A program made the translations under genes and the position numbers. From the NCBI RefSeq assembly GCF_015644665.1, contig NZ_JADOBQ010000002.1, positions 434,001-498,000 of the forward strand: DNA of 64,000 nucleotides. The letters are read 5' to 3'. Positions 46,040-54,993 of the stretch are shown one piece after another. A model generated the notes under the pieces. The model did no database searches and was not told the origin of the DNA. It saw only the letters and a list, made by a program, of their open reading frames with translations. Source of the stretch: Roseobacter sp. MH60115. GTDB lineage: Bacteria > Pseudomonadota > Alphaproteobacteria > Rhodobacterales > Rhodobacteraceae. How positions within the stretch are numbered: position 1 is the stretch's first letter; each line of letters starts with the position of its first letter.

Positions 46040-47268
46040 TTCTCAGCCATCAGGGCCGTCGCGCGCGCCACGACCACGTCCAGCCCGTCCAGCAAGCCAT
46101 TCGCACCGGCTTCCGACGGTTTCTGCTGCGTGGGCAATGCGCGGATGAAATCCACCATGGTCTGCGGTGTCATGCCATCGCGGTCTTCGTCCAGCATGCG
46201 TACAAGACCCAGTTCCTCGGCCCGCGACGCACGGATCCACTGCTCCAGCCGGGGAATGGTGCGGGGCACGATCACCGCGCGTTTGTCAAAGGACAACACC
46301 TCGCAAAAGGTGTTGTACCCGCCCATGCAGACGACACCTTCGGCGCCGGCGAAAAGCGACTCGATGCGCGATTCAAAGCCCACGGCAGTCACACGGCCGT
46401 CAAGTTTGGCCACCCGCGCCTCGAAGCCTTCGCGAACTTCGCCGGATAGAAATGGCCCGTACACCAGAACGGCGTTGGGCTGCAGAGACGGATCAAGCTC
46501 GTAGGCTTCCAGAACAAGATCGACCATTGCCTTCCCGTCTCCGCCGCCACCAGGGGTAATCAGCACGTAGGGCGTATCCGGCGTTTCGGCCACATCCGTG
46601 ACCTCGCGGCGCAGGTATCCGGTCCAGTGAATGCGCGCGCGGGTTTCCTTGGACAGAGGCAGACCTTGGGTCGGATCATAGATGGACCGGGGACCATAGA
46701 CCCAGATCTGGTCGTAGAACCGCTCCGTCGCGATGGTGGCCCCCTTGCGCTCCCACTCCGCGGCCAGAACCGTTGGCTCATCCAGGACATCCCGCAACCC
46801 CAGCACGCAGCGGGTTGTGCCGCGGTCGGTCAGCCATTCAAGTGTGGGCAGCAACTCACCGCGAAAGCCGGTAGGCTCCTTGTCGACGATCAACAGGTCG
46901 GGCTCATATTGCTCCACCGCCGTCTGGATCAATCCGGAGCGCAGGTTGGTGGTCTGGTCGATGTCCAGCCCAAGCGTCTGGCTGACGTAGGTGCCATCAG
47001 GCAGCTTTGTGACGCCTGGCAGGCGGACGTGGTCGACCTTTTCAGGAAAGGTGAAACGCCCGGCGACGGGTGATCCGGTAAGGATGATGGCCGAGGCGTT
47101 TGGGTTATAGGCGGTCAGGGCAGAGGCCAGCGCACGCGACCGGCGCAGATGGCCCAGGCCAAAGGTGTCGTGGCTATAGAGCATGACCCGTTGGGGTGGC
47201 CCTTTCTCCACGCCCTCAGGCTCAGGCCCGGAGCCCTCGGGAGCGCCCATGCTATTGAGCACATTCAT
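46036..47268 (-). CDS. Predicted glycosyltransferase, GT-B fold, first gene of the operon
   Basis: A 410-residue protein of the MurG-like predicted glycosyltransferase group (COG4671 type). The N-terminal core is VMLYSHDTFGLGHLRRSRAL; the donor region contains YVLITPGGGGDGKAMVDLV and VVCMGGYNTFCEVLSFDKRA then VIVPRTIPRLEQWIRA. I use ATG 47268 with GAGAGG upstream; a TTG at 47289 is possible. It heads seven overlapping genes and resembles the fifth enzyme (41999-43144) in fold. Confidence 0.85.
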   Translation of the reverse strand: MNVLNSMGAPEGSGPEPEGVEKGPPQRVMLYSHDTFGLGHLRRSRALASALTAYNPNASAIILTGSPVAGRFTFPEKVDHVRLPGVTKLPDGTYVSQTLGLDIDQTTNLRSGLIQTAVEQYEPDLLIVDKEPTGFRGELLPTLEWLTDRGTTRCVLGLRDVLDEPTVLAAEWERKGATIATERFYDQIWVYGPRSIYDPTQGLPLSKETRARIHWTGYLRREVTDVAETPDTPYVLITPGGGGDGKAMVDLVLEAYELDPSLQPNAVLVYGPFLSGEVREGFEARVAKLDGRVTAVGFESRIESLFAGAEGVVCMGGYNTFCEVLSFDKRAVIVPRTIPRLEQWIRASRAEELGLVRMLDEDRDGMTPQTMVDFIRALPTQQKPSEAGANGLLDGLDVVVARATALMAEK

Positions 47269-47544
47269 GACATCCGACCTCTCGGACAACGCCCTATGCG
47301 CGCCCGATTGGAGAGTGTAGATGTCCGCGTTTCACCGGCCGCGGTGAACAGAGGGAATATCAGCCGCATCGGCCAGTCCTTGCGTCTTTGCTGGGGCGTT
47401 GCCCACGGATGTTCCCTCTTTGGCACAAAAGTTATTCAGGTGCAAAACACGTCTGATCGCCGGAGTTTGCAATGATGTGCAATTGCAATGGCTCCGTGCC
47501 TCCCCTACCGTTCATCCACAATTATTACCATTTCGGACCGTTTT

Positions 47545-49899
47545 ATGCGTGTTTCAGATTTCCTTTCCCTGATTTGCTGTTTTCTACTGGCAACAATTCT
47601 CTTTATTGCTCCGCTACAGGCGCAGGGTGTCGGATCGTTGTTCAGCCCCGGTTCTGACACGGCCGCCGAAAGCAGTGACCAGATATCCGAAATCATGAAG
47701 CAGGCGGCCGAGAACGGCGTCGGCGTGGTTGTCATCGACAGCGATGGTCAGGTCCTGACCACGCCCACACCCGACGCGGTGCCGGAAGCGGAAGGTTCTG
47801 AGGGGTCCAGCCTGATGAAGGCGCAGGATGCGCTTGTCGATTTCCGCGCAGCATTGGTGGAGCGGGTTCTCGACCTGCCCAATGCCTTCAACGAAGTGCT
47901 CTATATCCTGCGCGCCACCAGCCCGGATGGTACGATCTGGGCGTTCACCAAGGCCTTGCTGGTCTCTTTGTTGCTGTTCGCCATCGGGATGGTGTTTGAA
48001 AGTCAGGTCTACGGCAAGCGGATCGTAAAGAATTTCGTGGTCTCGCGCATCCGTGAAAAGCCGGTGGGTTATTCGGAAAAGATGCCCTTCCTGGTTTTCC
48101 GCTTTTTCATGGGCCTAATCGGGATTCTCGTCTCCATGCTGGTCGCCTATGTCCTCGGCGCTCTCATCTTTGGCCCGCTCGAAGACAAGGCGATGCAGTT
48201 CACCGTCAGCGTGATCAACACCGGGTACTTTGTCTGTCGTCTGGTGGCGAACCTGTGGCGCATGGTGCTGTCGCCCTACCTCGAACAATACCGCATTCCG
48301 GTGATGTCCACGCGGGATGCCAAGCAGCTCTACTTCTGGCTCTGGGTGCTGGCGACGGTGGATGTCACCGCAATCCTCTTTGGCGTCTGGATCGGTGAGC
48401 TGGGGCTGAACTACGACGTCTATGCCTTCCTGTCATCGATGATGTCGGCGTTTGTCGTGCTGCTCAACATCCTCATGGTTCTGGTCAACCGCCAGGCCAT
48501 TTCCAAGGCGATGCGCAATGGCACACCGGTGGACGAGTTGAGCTGGACCATCAAACTGCTCACCAAGATCTGGGCACCGGTGGTGGTCTTCTATGTGATC
48601 TTCGCCTGGTTCGAACTGACGTATGATCTGGTGCTGGGCAACCCCTCCTCGATCCCGCTGATCGGCGGCGCCTACATGATCCTGATGTCAATCATCGTGG
48701 TCTACGGCGTGATCAACTACATGATCGAGCGCAGCTTCCAGCGGGCACGTGCCCTGCGCGCGTTGAACGAGGCACAGGCCGAGGAAGATCTGACGCCCGA
48801 GGAAACCGCGGAACTGGAGGAGGAAGCCCGCCAGCTGCGCCCGCGCCATGCGCTGAGCTCCTTCGAGGCGTTGGCGCGCCGGGTCGCGGGTATTCTGGCC
48901 TTTGTCGCGGGTGTCTATGCGTTCTTCTACATCTGGGACAATAATTCTGCCGAGATGGTCGAGAGCGCCGCGACGCAGTTGCTCGATATCATGGTGATCA
49001 TCTTCATCGGATACATCGTCTATCACGCCTTCCGCATCTGGATCGACAACAAGATCCTGGAAGAGCAGGGGGATATGACCGAAGGCGAGCTGGGGGATGA
49101 GGGCGGCGGCTCCAGCGCCAGTCGTCTGGCGACCTTGCTGCCGCTCTTTCGCAACTTCATCCTGATTGTGGTGCTGGTAACCATCGGGCTGATTATCCTG
49201 CTCGAACTGGGCGTGAATGTCGGGCCGCTCTTTGCCGGAGCCGGTGTGGTTGGCGTGGCGGTGGGCTTTGGCTCGCAGGCGCTGGTGCGGGATATCTTCT
49301 CGGGCGGGTTCTTCCTGTTTGACGATGCCTTCCGCAAGGGCGAATACCTGGACGTGGGCGGGGTAAAGGGCACGGTGGAGAAGATCTCCGTGCGGTCCTT
49401 CCAGCTGCGCCACCACCTCGGCGCGCTGCACACCATTCCCTTTGGGGAAATCCAGGTGATGACCAATTACTCCCGCGACTGGGTAATCATGAAACTGCCG
49501 CTGCGGGTGACCTATGACACCGATGTCGAAAAGGTCCGCAAACTGATCAAGAAACTGGGGGTCGACCTGCTGGATGATCCGGTGATCGGTGAGAATTTCA
49601 TCCAGCCGCTGAAATCGCAGGGCGTGATCGAGATGCAGGATTCCGCCATGATCATCCGGGTGAAGTTCATGACCAAGCCGGGCGACCAATGGCTGGTGCG
49701 CAAGAAGGTCTATGAGGAAATCCGCGCGCTCTTCGAGCGTGAAGGCATCAAATTCGCGCATAAGGAAGTGACCGTGCGCCTGGCCGACGGCAAGGTCGAC
49801 GAGCTTTCGGAAGAAGACAAGAAGGCGGTCACAGCAGCAGCGCAGGCGCAGATCGAGGAGGATCTTTTGGATGGCGATGATGGTGGCGACGACCGGTAG
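47545..49899 (+). CDS. Large MscS-family mechanosensitive ion channel
   Basis: A 784-residue membrane protein with a signal peptide (MRVSDFLSLICCFLLATILF..., cleaved near residue 26). A periplasmic segment is followed by about nine membrane helices and a charged helical loop (EEDLTPEETAELEEEARQ). The MscS pore module comes last: LLPLFRNFILIVVLVTIGLI, the pore helix GPLFAGAGVVGVAVGFGSQA, VRDIFSGGFFLFDDAFRKGE, and the cytoplasmic cage. The Gly/Ala-rich TM3 is intact. It should relieve turgor on hypo-osmotic shock. The start is chosen for the signal peptide. Confidence 0.9.
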   Translation: MRVSDFLSLICCFLLATILFIAPLQAQGVGSLFSPGSDTAAESSDQISEIMKQAAENGVGVVVIDSDGQVLTTPTPDAVPEAEGSEGSSLMKAQDALVDFRAALVERVLDLPNAFNEVLYILRATSPDGTIWAFTKALLVSLLLFAIGMVFESQVYGKRIVKNFVVSRIREKPVGYSEKMPFLVFRFFMGLIGILVSMLVAYVLGALIFGPLEDKAMQFTVSVINTGYFVCRLVANLWRMVLSPYLEQYRIPVMSTRDAKQLYFWLWVLATVDVTAILFGVWIGELGLNYDVYAFLSSMMSAFVVLLNILMVLVNRQAISKAMRNGTPVDELSWTIKLLTKIWAPVVVFYVIFAWFELTYDLVLGNPSSIPLIGGAYMILMSIIVVYGVINYMIERSFQRARALRALNEAQAEEDLTPEETAELEEEARQLRPRHALSSFEALARRVAGILAFVAGVYAFFYIWDNNSAEMVESAATQLLDIMVIIFIGYIVYHAFRIWIDNKILEEQGDMTEGELGDEGGGSSASRLATLLPLFRNFILIVVLVTIGLIILLELGVNVGPLFAGAGVVGVAVGFGSQALVRDIFSGGFFLFDDAFRKGEYLDVGGVKGTVEKISVRSFQLRHHLGALHTIPFGEIQVMTNYSRDWVIMKLPLRVTYDTDVEKVRKLIKKLGVDLLDDPVIGENFIQPLKSQGVIEMQDSAMIIRVKFMTKPGDQWLVRKKVYEEIRALFEREGIKFAHKEVTVRLADGKVDELSEEDKKAVTAAAQAQIEEDLLDGDDGGDDR

Positions 49900-49947
49900 G
49901 GCCTTTGGTCCTGAACCGGGCCGTCTCCTTGATGCACTGACCTGCTC

Positions 49948-50778
49948 TTAGGGGCGCTGTCTCAGATACCCGGCGATGGCGTCGAGTGCGGCGCGGATGG
50001 GGGGCTGGTTGCGCCCCTCATGATGAGAGACGAGCCACTGCTCGCTGCGCAAGGCCTCGATGGGGTCTGAGAGGCGCACCAGCCCGGGCATCCTGTCCCC
50101 CACAAACACCGGCAGCACCACCCGGCCGACGCCCGCCTTGGCCAGCGCAGAGGCCAGGTGCGGGCTGTTCACTTTGGTCACGATCTCCTCGCCATGCTGC
50201 TGCTGGATCCATCTTGCCGAGGGGGTGACCACTGCGTCCCAGGAGGGGCCGATCCAGCCCTCGACCTCCGGGCCGGACGCGTAAACGGCATAGTCAACCC
50301 AGCCGATTTGCTGTCGGGCGACCCAAGGCTGTTCCGGGCGTCGGTTGCGGATACCGATGTCGACCTCGCGCCGGGCGATGTCCAGATCGAGGTCGCAATA
50401 CATGAATTCCGGCACCCAGGTGTCCGCTGGCTGCCAGTAGTCCGCCAGCCGCTCGGCCAGATCGAAGGACGTCCAGGTGCCTGCGGAGATGCGCACGCAG
50501 ACCGGACCTGCCGCCTGCCCCTGCCAGATATCGATCTGGCGCGCGGCCTCTTCCATGCTGCGGGTCTGCTGCGCCAGCGCCCGGCCATCGGAGGTCAGCG
50601 TGTATCCGTCGGATCCGTGCAGAAAGAGCCGCCGTCCGAGACTGGCCTCAAAAGCCTTCATCCGGCGGCTGAGGGTCGCTGCGCTGACGCCCAGGGTCTC
50701 GGCGGCGCGCATCAGACCGCCGGTGCGGGCAATGGCCGAGAAATAGGCCAGGTCGTTCCAGTCGGGTCCGGTTTTCAT
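49948..50778 (-). CDS. LysR-family transcriptional regulator
   Basis: A 276-residue LysR regulator. The winged helix is at residues 8-66 (YFSAIARTGGLMRAAETLGV then SAATLSRRMKAFEASLG), followed by a helical linker and a periplasmic-binding-like effector domain. A perfect palindrome lies in the 87-base gap to the divergent small gene, which makes that gene the likely target. Confidence 0.88.
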   Translation of the reverse strand: MKTGPDWNDLAYFSAIARTGGLMRAAETLGVSAATLSRRMKAFEASLGRRLFLHGSDGYTLTSDGRALAQQTRSMEEAARQIDIWQGQAAGPVCVRISAGTWTSFDLAERLADYWQPADTWVPEFMYCDLDLDIARREVDIGIRNRRPEQPWVARQQIGWVDYAVYASGPEVEGWIGPSWDAVVTPSARWIQQQHGEEIVTKVNSPHLASALAKAGVGRVVLPVFVGDRMPGLVRLSDPIEALRSEQWLVSHHEGRNQPPIRAALDAIAGYLRQRP

Positions 50779-50822
50779 TTGTGAAAGTCCACCTCCGGTT
50801 TCGGGGGCTGATGGGCCGCGGG

Positions 50823-50835
50823 GCTAACGGTTAGC
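50823..50835. promoter_or_regulatory. Palindrome between lysR-type gene and divergent small gene
   Basis: GCTAAC-G-GTTAGC, 13 bases, exactly symmetric, in the 87 bases between the two starts. It is shorter than the usual T-N11-A LysR box but is the only clear symmetric element there, so it is a candidate operator. Confidence 0.45.
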
Positions 50836-50865
50836 TATGAGGCAGCTTTGAAAGGAGACCCCCTC

Positions 50866-51075
50866 ATGATGCCTCTGATCCAACCCCTGCCTAGCTCATA
50901 TACAAAGCCCACGGAATATCAAAAGGAACGCGCGGGCTTTGCAGAAATGGAAGTCGAGTTGCGTCAGCGCAAAGGTGCTGCGCGCCTTGTTGTGATCGGC
51001 GTCCGGCGTTTGCTGGCGGCGCTGCGCCGCAATAGTCAACGCGTGCCCTTGTCGAGGTCGCGGCCGGTTCGGTGA
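50866..51075 (+). CDS. Small DUF1127-like basic protein
   Basis: A 69-residue protein starting at 50866 after AAAGGAGA. The C-terminal half is a basic amphipathic helix (LRQRKGAARLVVIGVRRLLA then ALRRN), resembling DUF1127 proteins that act in RNA and stress regulation in alphaproteobacteria, although the diagnostic end (DIGLSR...) is not obvious. It is divergent from the LysR gene. Confidence 0.55.
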   Translation: MMPLIQPLPSSYTKPTEYQKERAGFAEMEVELRQRKGAARLVVIGVRRLLAALRRNSQRVPLSRSRPVR

Positions 51076-51187
51076 TCCGTTCAGAGACACTTGCGCGCAA
51101 CGGGCCCGGAGGGTGCAGGCAACACACCCCGCTTTTGCCAGCGCGGAAGCCGTCGTGCACGTGACGCCGATCTCAAACCCCACATGG

Positions 51188-51994
51188 CTATGACGTCCGT
51201 TGCGGCAACCCCTCGAACCAGCGCCGGGTCTTTTCATCCGCGGGCAACAGGGTTTCGATGCGCAGGTCGTCGAGTGTTGCATCCATGCTCATCCCGATGG
51301 TCGCGATGAGCGAGAACAGGCGAAGTGCTGCGCCATCGATCAGAAACTCCACCGTTACGACCGGTGCGGGGTGCGCGCGTGGCCCATCTGCAATCGCATC
51401 CGCCACGCCGGGCAGTGATTTCAACTGATCCAGCAGCCGCCTGCCATCCGCATCATGCGGGCGGCGTGCCACCTCCAGATCGACCAGTCGAAACAGGGCT
51501 CGGGTGACTTCGGCCCAGTTGCTGATGGTATCGCGCAGCGGCCCCGGCGACATCAGGTCCAGCAGCAGATTGGGTTGTCCGGTGCCTCCCGCACGGGCAA
51601 AGAAAGCCTGGGCGCTTTTGTTGGCCTTCTGCAGGGTCCAGATGCGGTCAATTGCAACGGCGGGAAACGGATCGTGGCCTGCAAGAACGTGGTCCACCGA
51701 AGCCTCCACTGCGGCCCGGACATCCGCGCTCCAGGTCGCATCTGCGGCCTGCGGTGCAAATCCTGCGGAGACCAGCATCACGTCATGTTCAGCAGCGGGC
51801 ATTTGCAGGGCGTCGCAGATCTGGCGCACCGCATAGCGGCTGGGATGCGACCTGCCGGTCTCCAGAAAGCTGATGTGCCGTTGCGACAGCCCGGCGTCCA
51901 GAGCGAGGTCAAGCTGGCTCAGGCGCTTCCTGTTGCGCCACGACCTGAGCAAGGATCCAAAGGCGCCCTGCGGTCTGTTCATCGTGATGTCCAT
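51188..51994 (-). CDS. XRE-family regulator with MmyB-like ligand domain
   Basis: A 268-residue regulator. The N-terminal helix-turn-helix is LLRSWRNRKRLSQLDLALDA then GLSQRHISFLETGRSHPSR (residues 16-55). The remainder fits the MmyB-like ligand-binding domain (WTLQKANKSAQAFFARAG and LRDTISNWAEVTRALFRL). It is divergent from an SRPBCC protein gene, and the 111 bases between contain an inverted repeat. Confidence 0.86.
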   Translation of the reverse strand: MDITMNRPQGAFGSLLRSWRNRKRLSQLDLALDAGLSQRHISFLETGRSHPSRYAVRQICDALQMPAAEHDVMLVSAGFAPQAADATWSADVRAAVEASVDHVLAGHDPFPAVAIDRIWTLQKANKSAQAFFARAGGTGQPNLLLDLMSPGPLRDTISNWAEVTRALFRLVDLEVARRPHDADGRRLLDQLKSLPGVADAIADGPRAHPAPVVTVEFLIDGAALRLFSLIATIGMSMDATLDDLRIETLLPADEKTRRWFEGLPQRTS

Positions 51995-52027
51995 GCCCCG
52001 TTATCGCATCCCAAAACCCATCGATCC

Positions 52028-52044
52028 ATTACATTCAAGGTAAT
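52028..52044. promoter_or_regulatory. Inverted repeat, candidate operator of the MmyB-like regulator
   Basis: ATTAC-ATTCAAG-GTAAT in the gap between the divergent regulator and SRPBCC genes, 35 bases from the regulator start. Placement and symmetry fit an operator that controls both genes. Confidence 0.45.
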
Positions 52045-52105
52045 TGAGACGGCGCGCTATTGATGGGAGCCCTGTCGGCGACATTCAATTCCTGAAGGAA
52101 ACGCC

Positions 52106-52996
52106 ATGACACACTCAGCAACCGCGCGCCTGTTTTTGAAACTCAACAGCCAGTATTCAGCGCTCTGCGGGCTTGTCCTGCTTGCCGCCGCAGGGGCTCT
52201 GTCGCCGATGATTTTTGCCCAGCCTGCAGACTGGGTTCCGGGTGCCCTGCGCCTATTGGGGGGTGGGCTGCTCGGGTTTGCGGCACTCCTTTATGTCCTG
52301 GCGAAGAACCGGTTTGTCAGCAGGGCGTCGGTCCATGAAGTCGTTCTTCTGGATGTTTTGTGGGTTATCGCCAGTATCGTCACTGTTGCATTCTTTGGCC
52401 CCCTCCTGACAACCACGGGCATTTCACTGGTCACCATTGTCGCCATGGTCGTTGCGTTTTTTGCCATTGCGCAATTTGCCGGGGCGGCGAAAATCGTAAA
52501 ACCCCGCCCCGTGGCGGATGTCAGTTCCAGGAACGGCGACCTCATCGCCACGGTCAAGCGGGAGGTGAAGGCGCCAACCGAAACCGTCTGGGAGGTGATG
52601 ACCGATCATCCGGCCTATGCGGACGTGGCCAGCAACATTACAAAGGTCGAGGTGTTGGCCGGCGAGGGGATCGGCATGACGCGACGGTGCCACGGGCCGA
52701 AAGGCGAGAGTTGGGAAGAGACATGTGATCTTTTCGTGCCGGGTCGCGCCTTTGGCTTCCGCATCCACACCAAGGCCGAAGACTATCCCTATCCCCTCTC
52801 GGCATTGTCCGGCAAATGGCTGGTGAAACCCGTCAAAGACAGCTCGGAATTCAGCATCGAGATCACTGCAACGCCAAACGGCAATGCCTTGGCCAGATGG
52901 GTGTTCACCATGGTCGCCAAACACCAGATCAAAGCCGTTTTGATCGATCTGGCGGACGCCTGGGCGACGCGCATGGAAGGCGAGGCGCGCGGGTAG
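52106..52996 (+). CDS. Membrane protein fused to SRPBCC (START-like) domain
   Basis: A 296-residue protein. Residues 1-130 contain four membrane helices (LLAAAGALSPMIF, LLGFAALLYVLA, LLDVLWVIASIVTVAF, TIVAMVVAFFAIAQF). Residues about 148-290 form an SRPBCC domain starting ATVKREVKAPTETVWEVMTD, a hydrophobic ligand pocket. I know of no standard name for the combination. AAGGAAAC precedes the start. It is probably regulated by the divergent MmyB-like protein. Confidence 0.78.
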   Translation: MTHSATARLFLKLNSQYSALCGLVLLAAAGALSPMIFAQPADWVPGALRLLGGGLLGFAALLYVLAKNRFVSRASVHEVVLLDVLWVIASIVTVAFFGPLLTTTGISLVTIVAMVVAFFAIAQFAGAAKIVKPRPVADVSSRNGDLIATVKREVKAPTETVWEVMTDHPAYADVASNITKVEVLAGEGIGMTRRCHGPKGESWEETCDLFVPGRAFGFRIHTKAEDYPYPLSALSGKWLVKPVKDSSEFSIEITATPNGNALARWVFTMVAKHQIKAVLIDLADAWATRMEGEARG

Positions 52997-53149
52997 TTTC
53001 GACATTCGGGCCACCGGGCGTCATCCCGCTTTTGCGTTTTTCCATGACGCCAACCATCACGCCCACAAAACGGTTTAGTCTGTCGGCAATGCGTGTTTAG
53101 AGAGGGCAGCAAGTGTCGCCCTGAGAGGCGAGTGTGGCTGGAGGTCGGT

Positions 53150-53623
53150 TTGAACGACGAGATTAGATTTGCCCGGCTGTCAGAGATCGATCCGCAGGAG
53201 ATAGCGGCGCATATGTCTGACAGCCGGGTTGCGGAACACATGCCGTTGCTGACGTCCAACTGGGACACCACGACGGCCATTGAATTCATCGCCGCCAAGG
53301 AAGCCTGTTGGGCGCGGGACGGCCTGGGGCATTGGGCCATCCTGTCCGGCAACAGATACGTCGGATGGGGCGGCTTCCAGAAAGAGGGCGATGAATGGGA
53401 TTACGGTCTGGTCCTGAAGCCGGACTGCTTTGGGCTGGGCGTGCCGATCTCAAGAAAGGCGATCGCCTTCGCCGTCGCGGATGCGCGCATCCCGTTTGTG
53501 ACCTTTCTGTTGCCGCCGTCGCGCGAACATCTTGGGGCCCTCAGTCGATTGGGTGCTTCTTTCGTCGGCGAGGTCGATTATGATGGCAAAGTGTTTCGCA
53601 AGTATCGCTTGGAAACGGCCTGA
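53150..53623 (+). CDS. GNAT family N-acetyltransferase
   Basis: A 157-residue RimJ/RimL-like acetyltransferase: IRFARLSEIDPQEIAAHMSD, then GHWAILSGNRYVGWGGFQ, WDYGLVLKPDCFGLGVPISR and HLGALSRLGASFVGE. The start is uncertain: TTG 53150 has GGAGG five bases upstream, while ATG 53093 gives 19 more residues that look unrelated to the domain. The substrate is unknown. Confidence 0.72.
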   Translation: MNDEIRFARLSEIDPQEIAAHMSDSRVAEHMPLLTSNWDTTTAIEFIAAKEACWARDGLGHWAILSGNRYVGWGGFQKEGDEWDYGLVLKPDCFGLGVPISRKAIAFAVADARIPFVTFLLPPSREHLGALSRLGASFVGEVDYDGKVFRKYRLETA

Positions 53624-53681
53624 TCCTGATCCCGCAGACCGGAACCGCACTCCTGGGGCGTTTGCTCGTCAGAGTTGCGCG

Positions 53682-54857
53682 TTATGTGACGACTTCCGCA
53701 CGTGGTCGGCTGAACAGCAGCACGGCGCAGGCCAAGAGGGCCACGCCGGAGGCAACGCGCACAACGGTCTGAAAATCATAGGCCTGTGCGACCAGGCCGA
53801 CCACCGGCCCGGCCAGCAGACCGCTGACCATGAGCGTGTTCCAATAGAGCGCCGTGGCACTGGCGGGGCGATCCCTGGCAAAGGACTGCACGTAGCTGAT
53901 GCCAAGACTGGCATAGAACCCGTAGTAGAGGCCTTCCAGTGCCGCGCCTGCCAGCATTTGCGGCAGGGATTGCACCGAGGCCAGCAACTGGATCGTCACC
54001 ACGGCGAGACAGGCGGTCGCCAGGAGCGCCCGGCGTATACCGAACCGGGCGATGATCATCGGCGTGCAGAAGATCGCGATGACTTCGACAAATGTTTTGA
54101 CGCTGAACGCGACACCGGGTGCGTAGCCCGGCAAGCCGACTTCCTGCACATAGAAAATCGGCAGCGCGGAGAAGGTCAGCGAGTGGGCTGATGACAGGCA
54201 AAAGATGAACATCGCGGCCAGCCAGAGACGACGCGATGCGCCCAAGGCGCTGCCTGTGTCTTCCGGTTTGGGCGTGGCTTTCGCGGTGATGTCGCGCGGT
54301 AGTGTGCCCCACCACAAGGCGATCCAGATCACAGACGTTCCCAGCGTGGCGACAAACACCGCCTGCACGGTCACAAGATCCGCAATGAGGAAAGTCGCCG
54401 CCGGGCCCAGCATCCAGGCGGTGGAGGCGGTCGCCCGCATATAGGCGTTGAAGCGGCTGCGCTCGATCTGACGCTGCTCCGCGAGGCTGCCTCCGAGACT
54501 GAACATCGTCGAGACCGCGCTGGAGCTGATGCCAAAGCCGACAACGCCAAAGGTCAGTACCGTCCAGAGCGCCGGGGAGAGGGCAAGTGCGGAAGATGCG
54601 ACTGCATATCCTAGGGCTGCCAGACCGACCAATGGAAAGACCCGGTCACCCCGATCGATGCGGCGGGCGAATTGTCTGTTGGCGATCAGCGTCAGGCTGA
54701 TGGCGAGCACGGAATAGACACTGATGATCCAAGGCTCGTATCCCAGTCCTTCGACCAGAAAGAAGCCCATGAAGGGGATGATCATCGCGCTGCACAGCGT
54801 GCCGCAGAACAGCAAGGTCAGAAAGGTGAGAAGCGCTTTGTATTTGGCATGCAACAT
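53682..54857 (-). CDS. MFS transporter, sugar-efflux SetA-like
   Basis: A 391-residue major facilitator protein with 12 predicted membrane helices. The RIDRGDR loop between helices 2 and 3 and the second-half motif SVKTFVEVIAIFCTPMIIARFG resemble the sugar efflux transporters SetA/B. It probably exports a small sugar or analog. It stands alone, convergent with the GNAT gene. Confidence 0.8.
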   Translation of the reverse strand: MLHAKYKALLTFLTLLFCGTLCSAMIIPFMGFFLVEGLGYEPWIISVYSVLAISLTLIANRQFARRIDRGDRVFPLVGLAALGYAVASSALALSPALWTVLTFGVVGFGISSSAVSTMFSLGGSLAEQRQIERSRFNAYMRATASTAWMLGPAATFLIADLVTVQAVFVATLGTSVIWIALWWGTLPRDITAKATPKPEDTGSALGASRRLWLAAMFIFCLSSAHSLTFSALPIFYVQEVGLPGYAPGVAFSVKTFVEVIAIFCTPMIIARFGIRRALLATACLAVVTIQLLASVQSLPQMLAGAALEGLYYGFYASLGISYVQSFARDRPASATALYWNTLMVSGLLAGPVVGLVAQAYDFQTVVRVASGVALLACAVLLFSRPRAEVVT

Positions 54858-54993
54858 GATCGAAAACCGCGCGTGCAGGGACCTGGACTACCTCACCGAC
54901 CTGCGCGGGGAGTGCAACGGCAGAATGGCGTTGAGGCAAAAAAACTGGTGGCGGTTGATCCCGCGCGACAGAGAGCCAAGGCTGCGCGATGGT

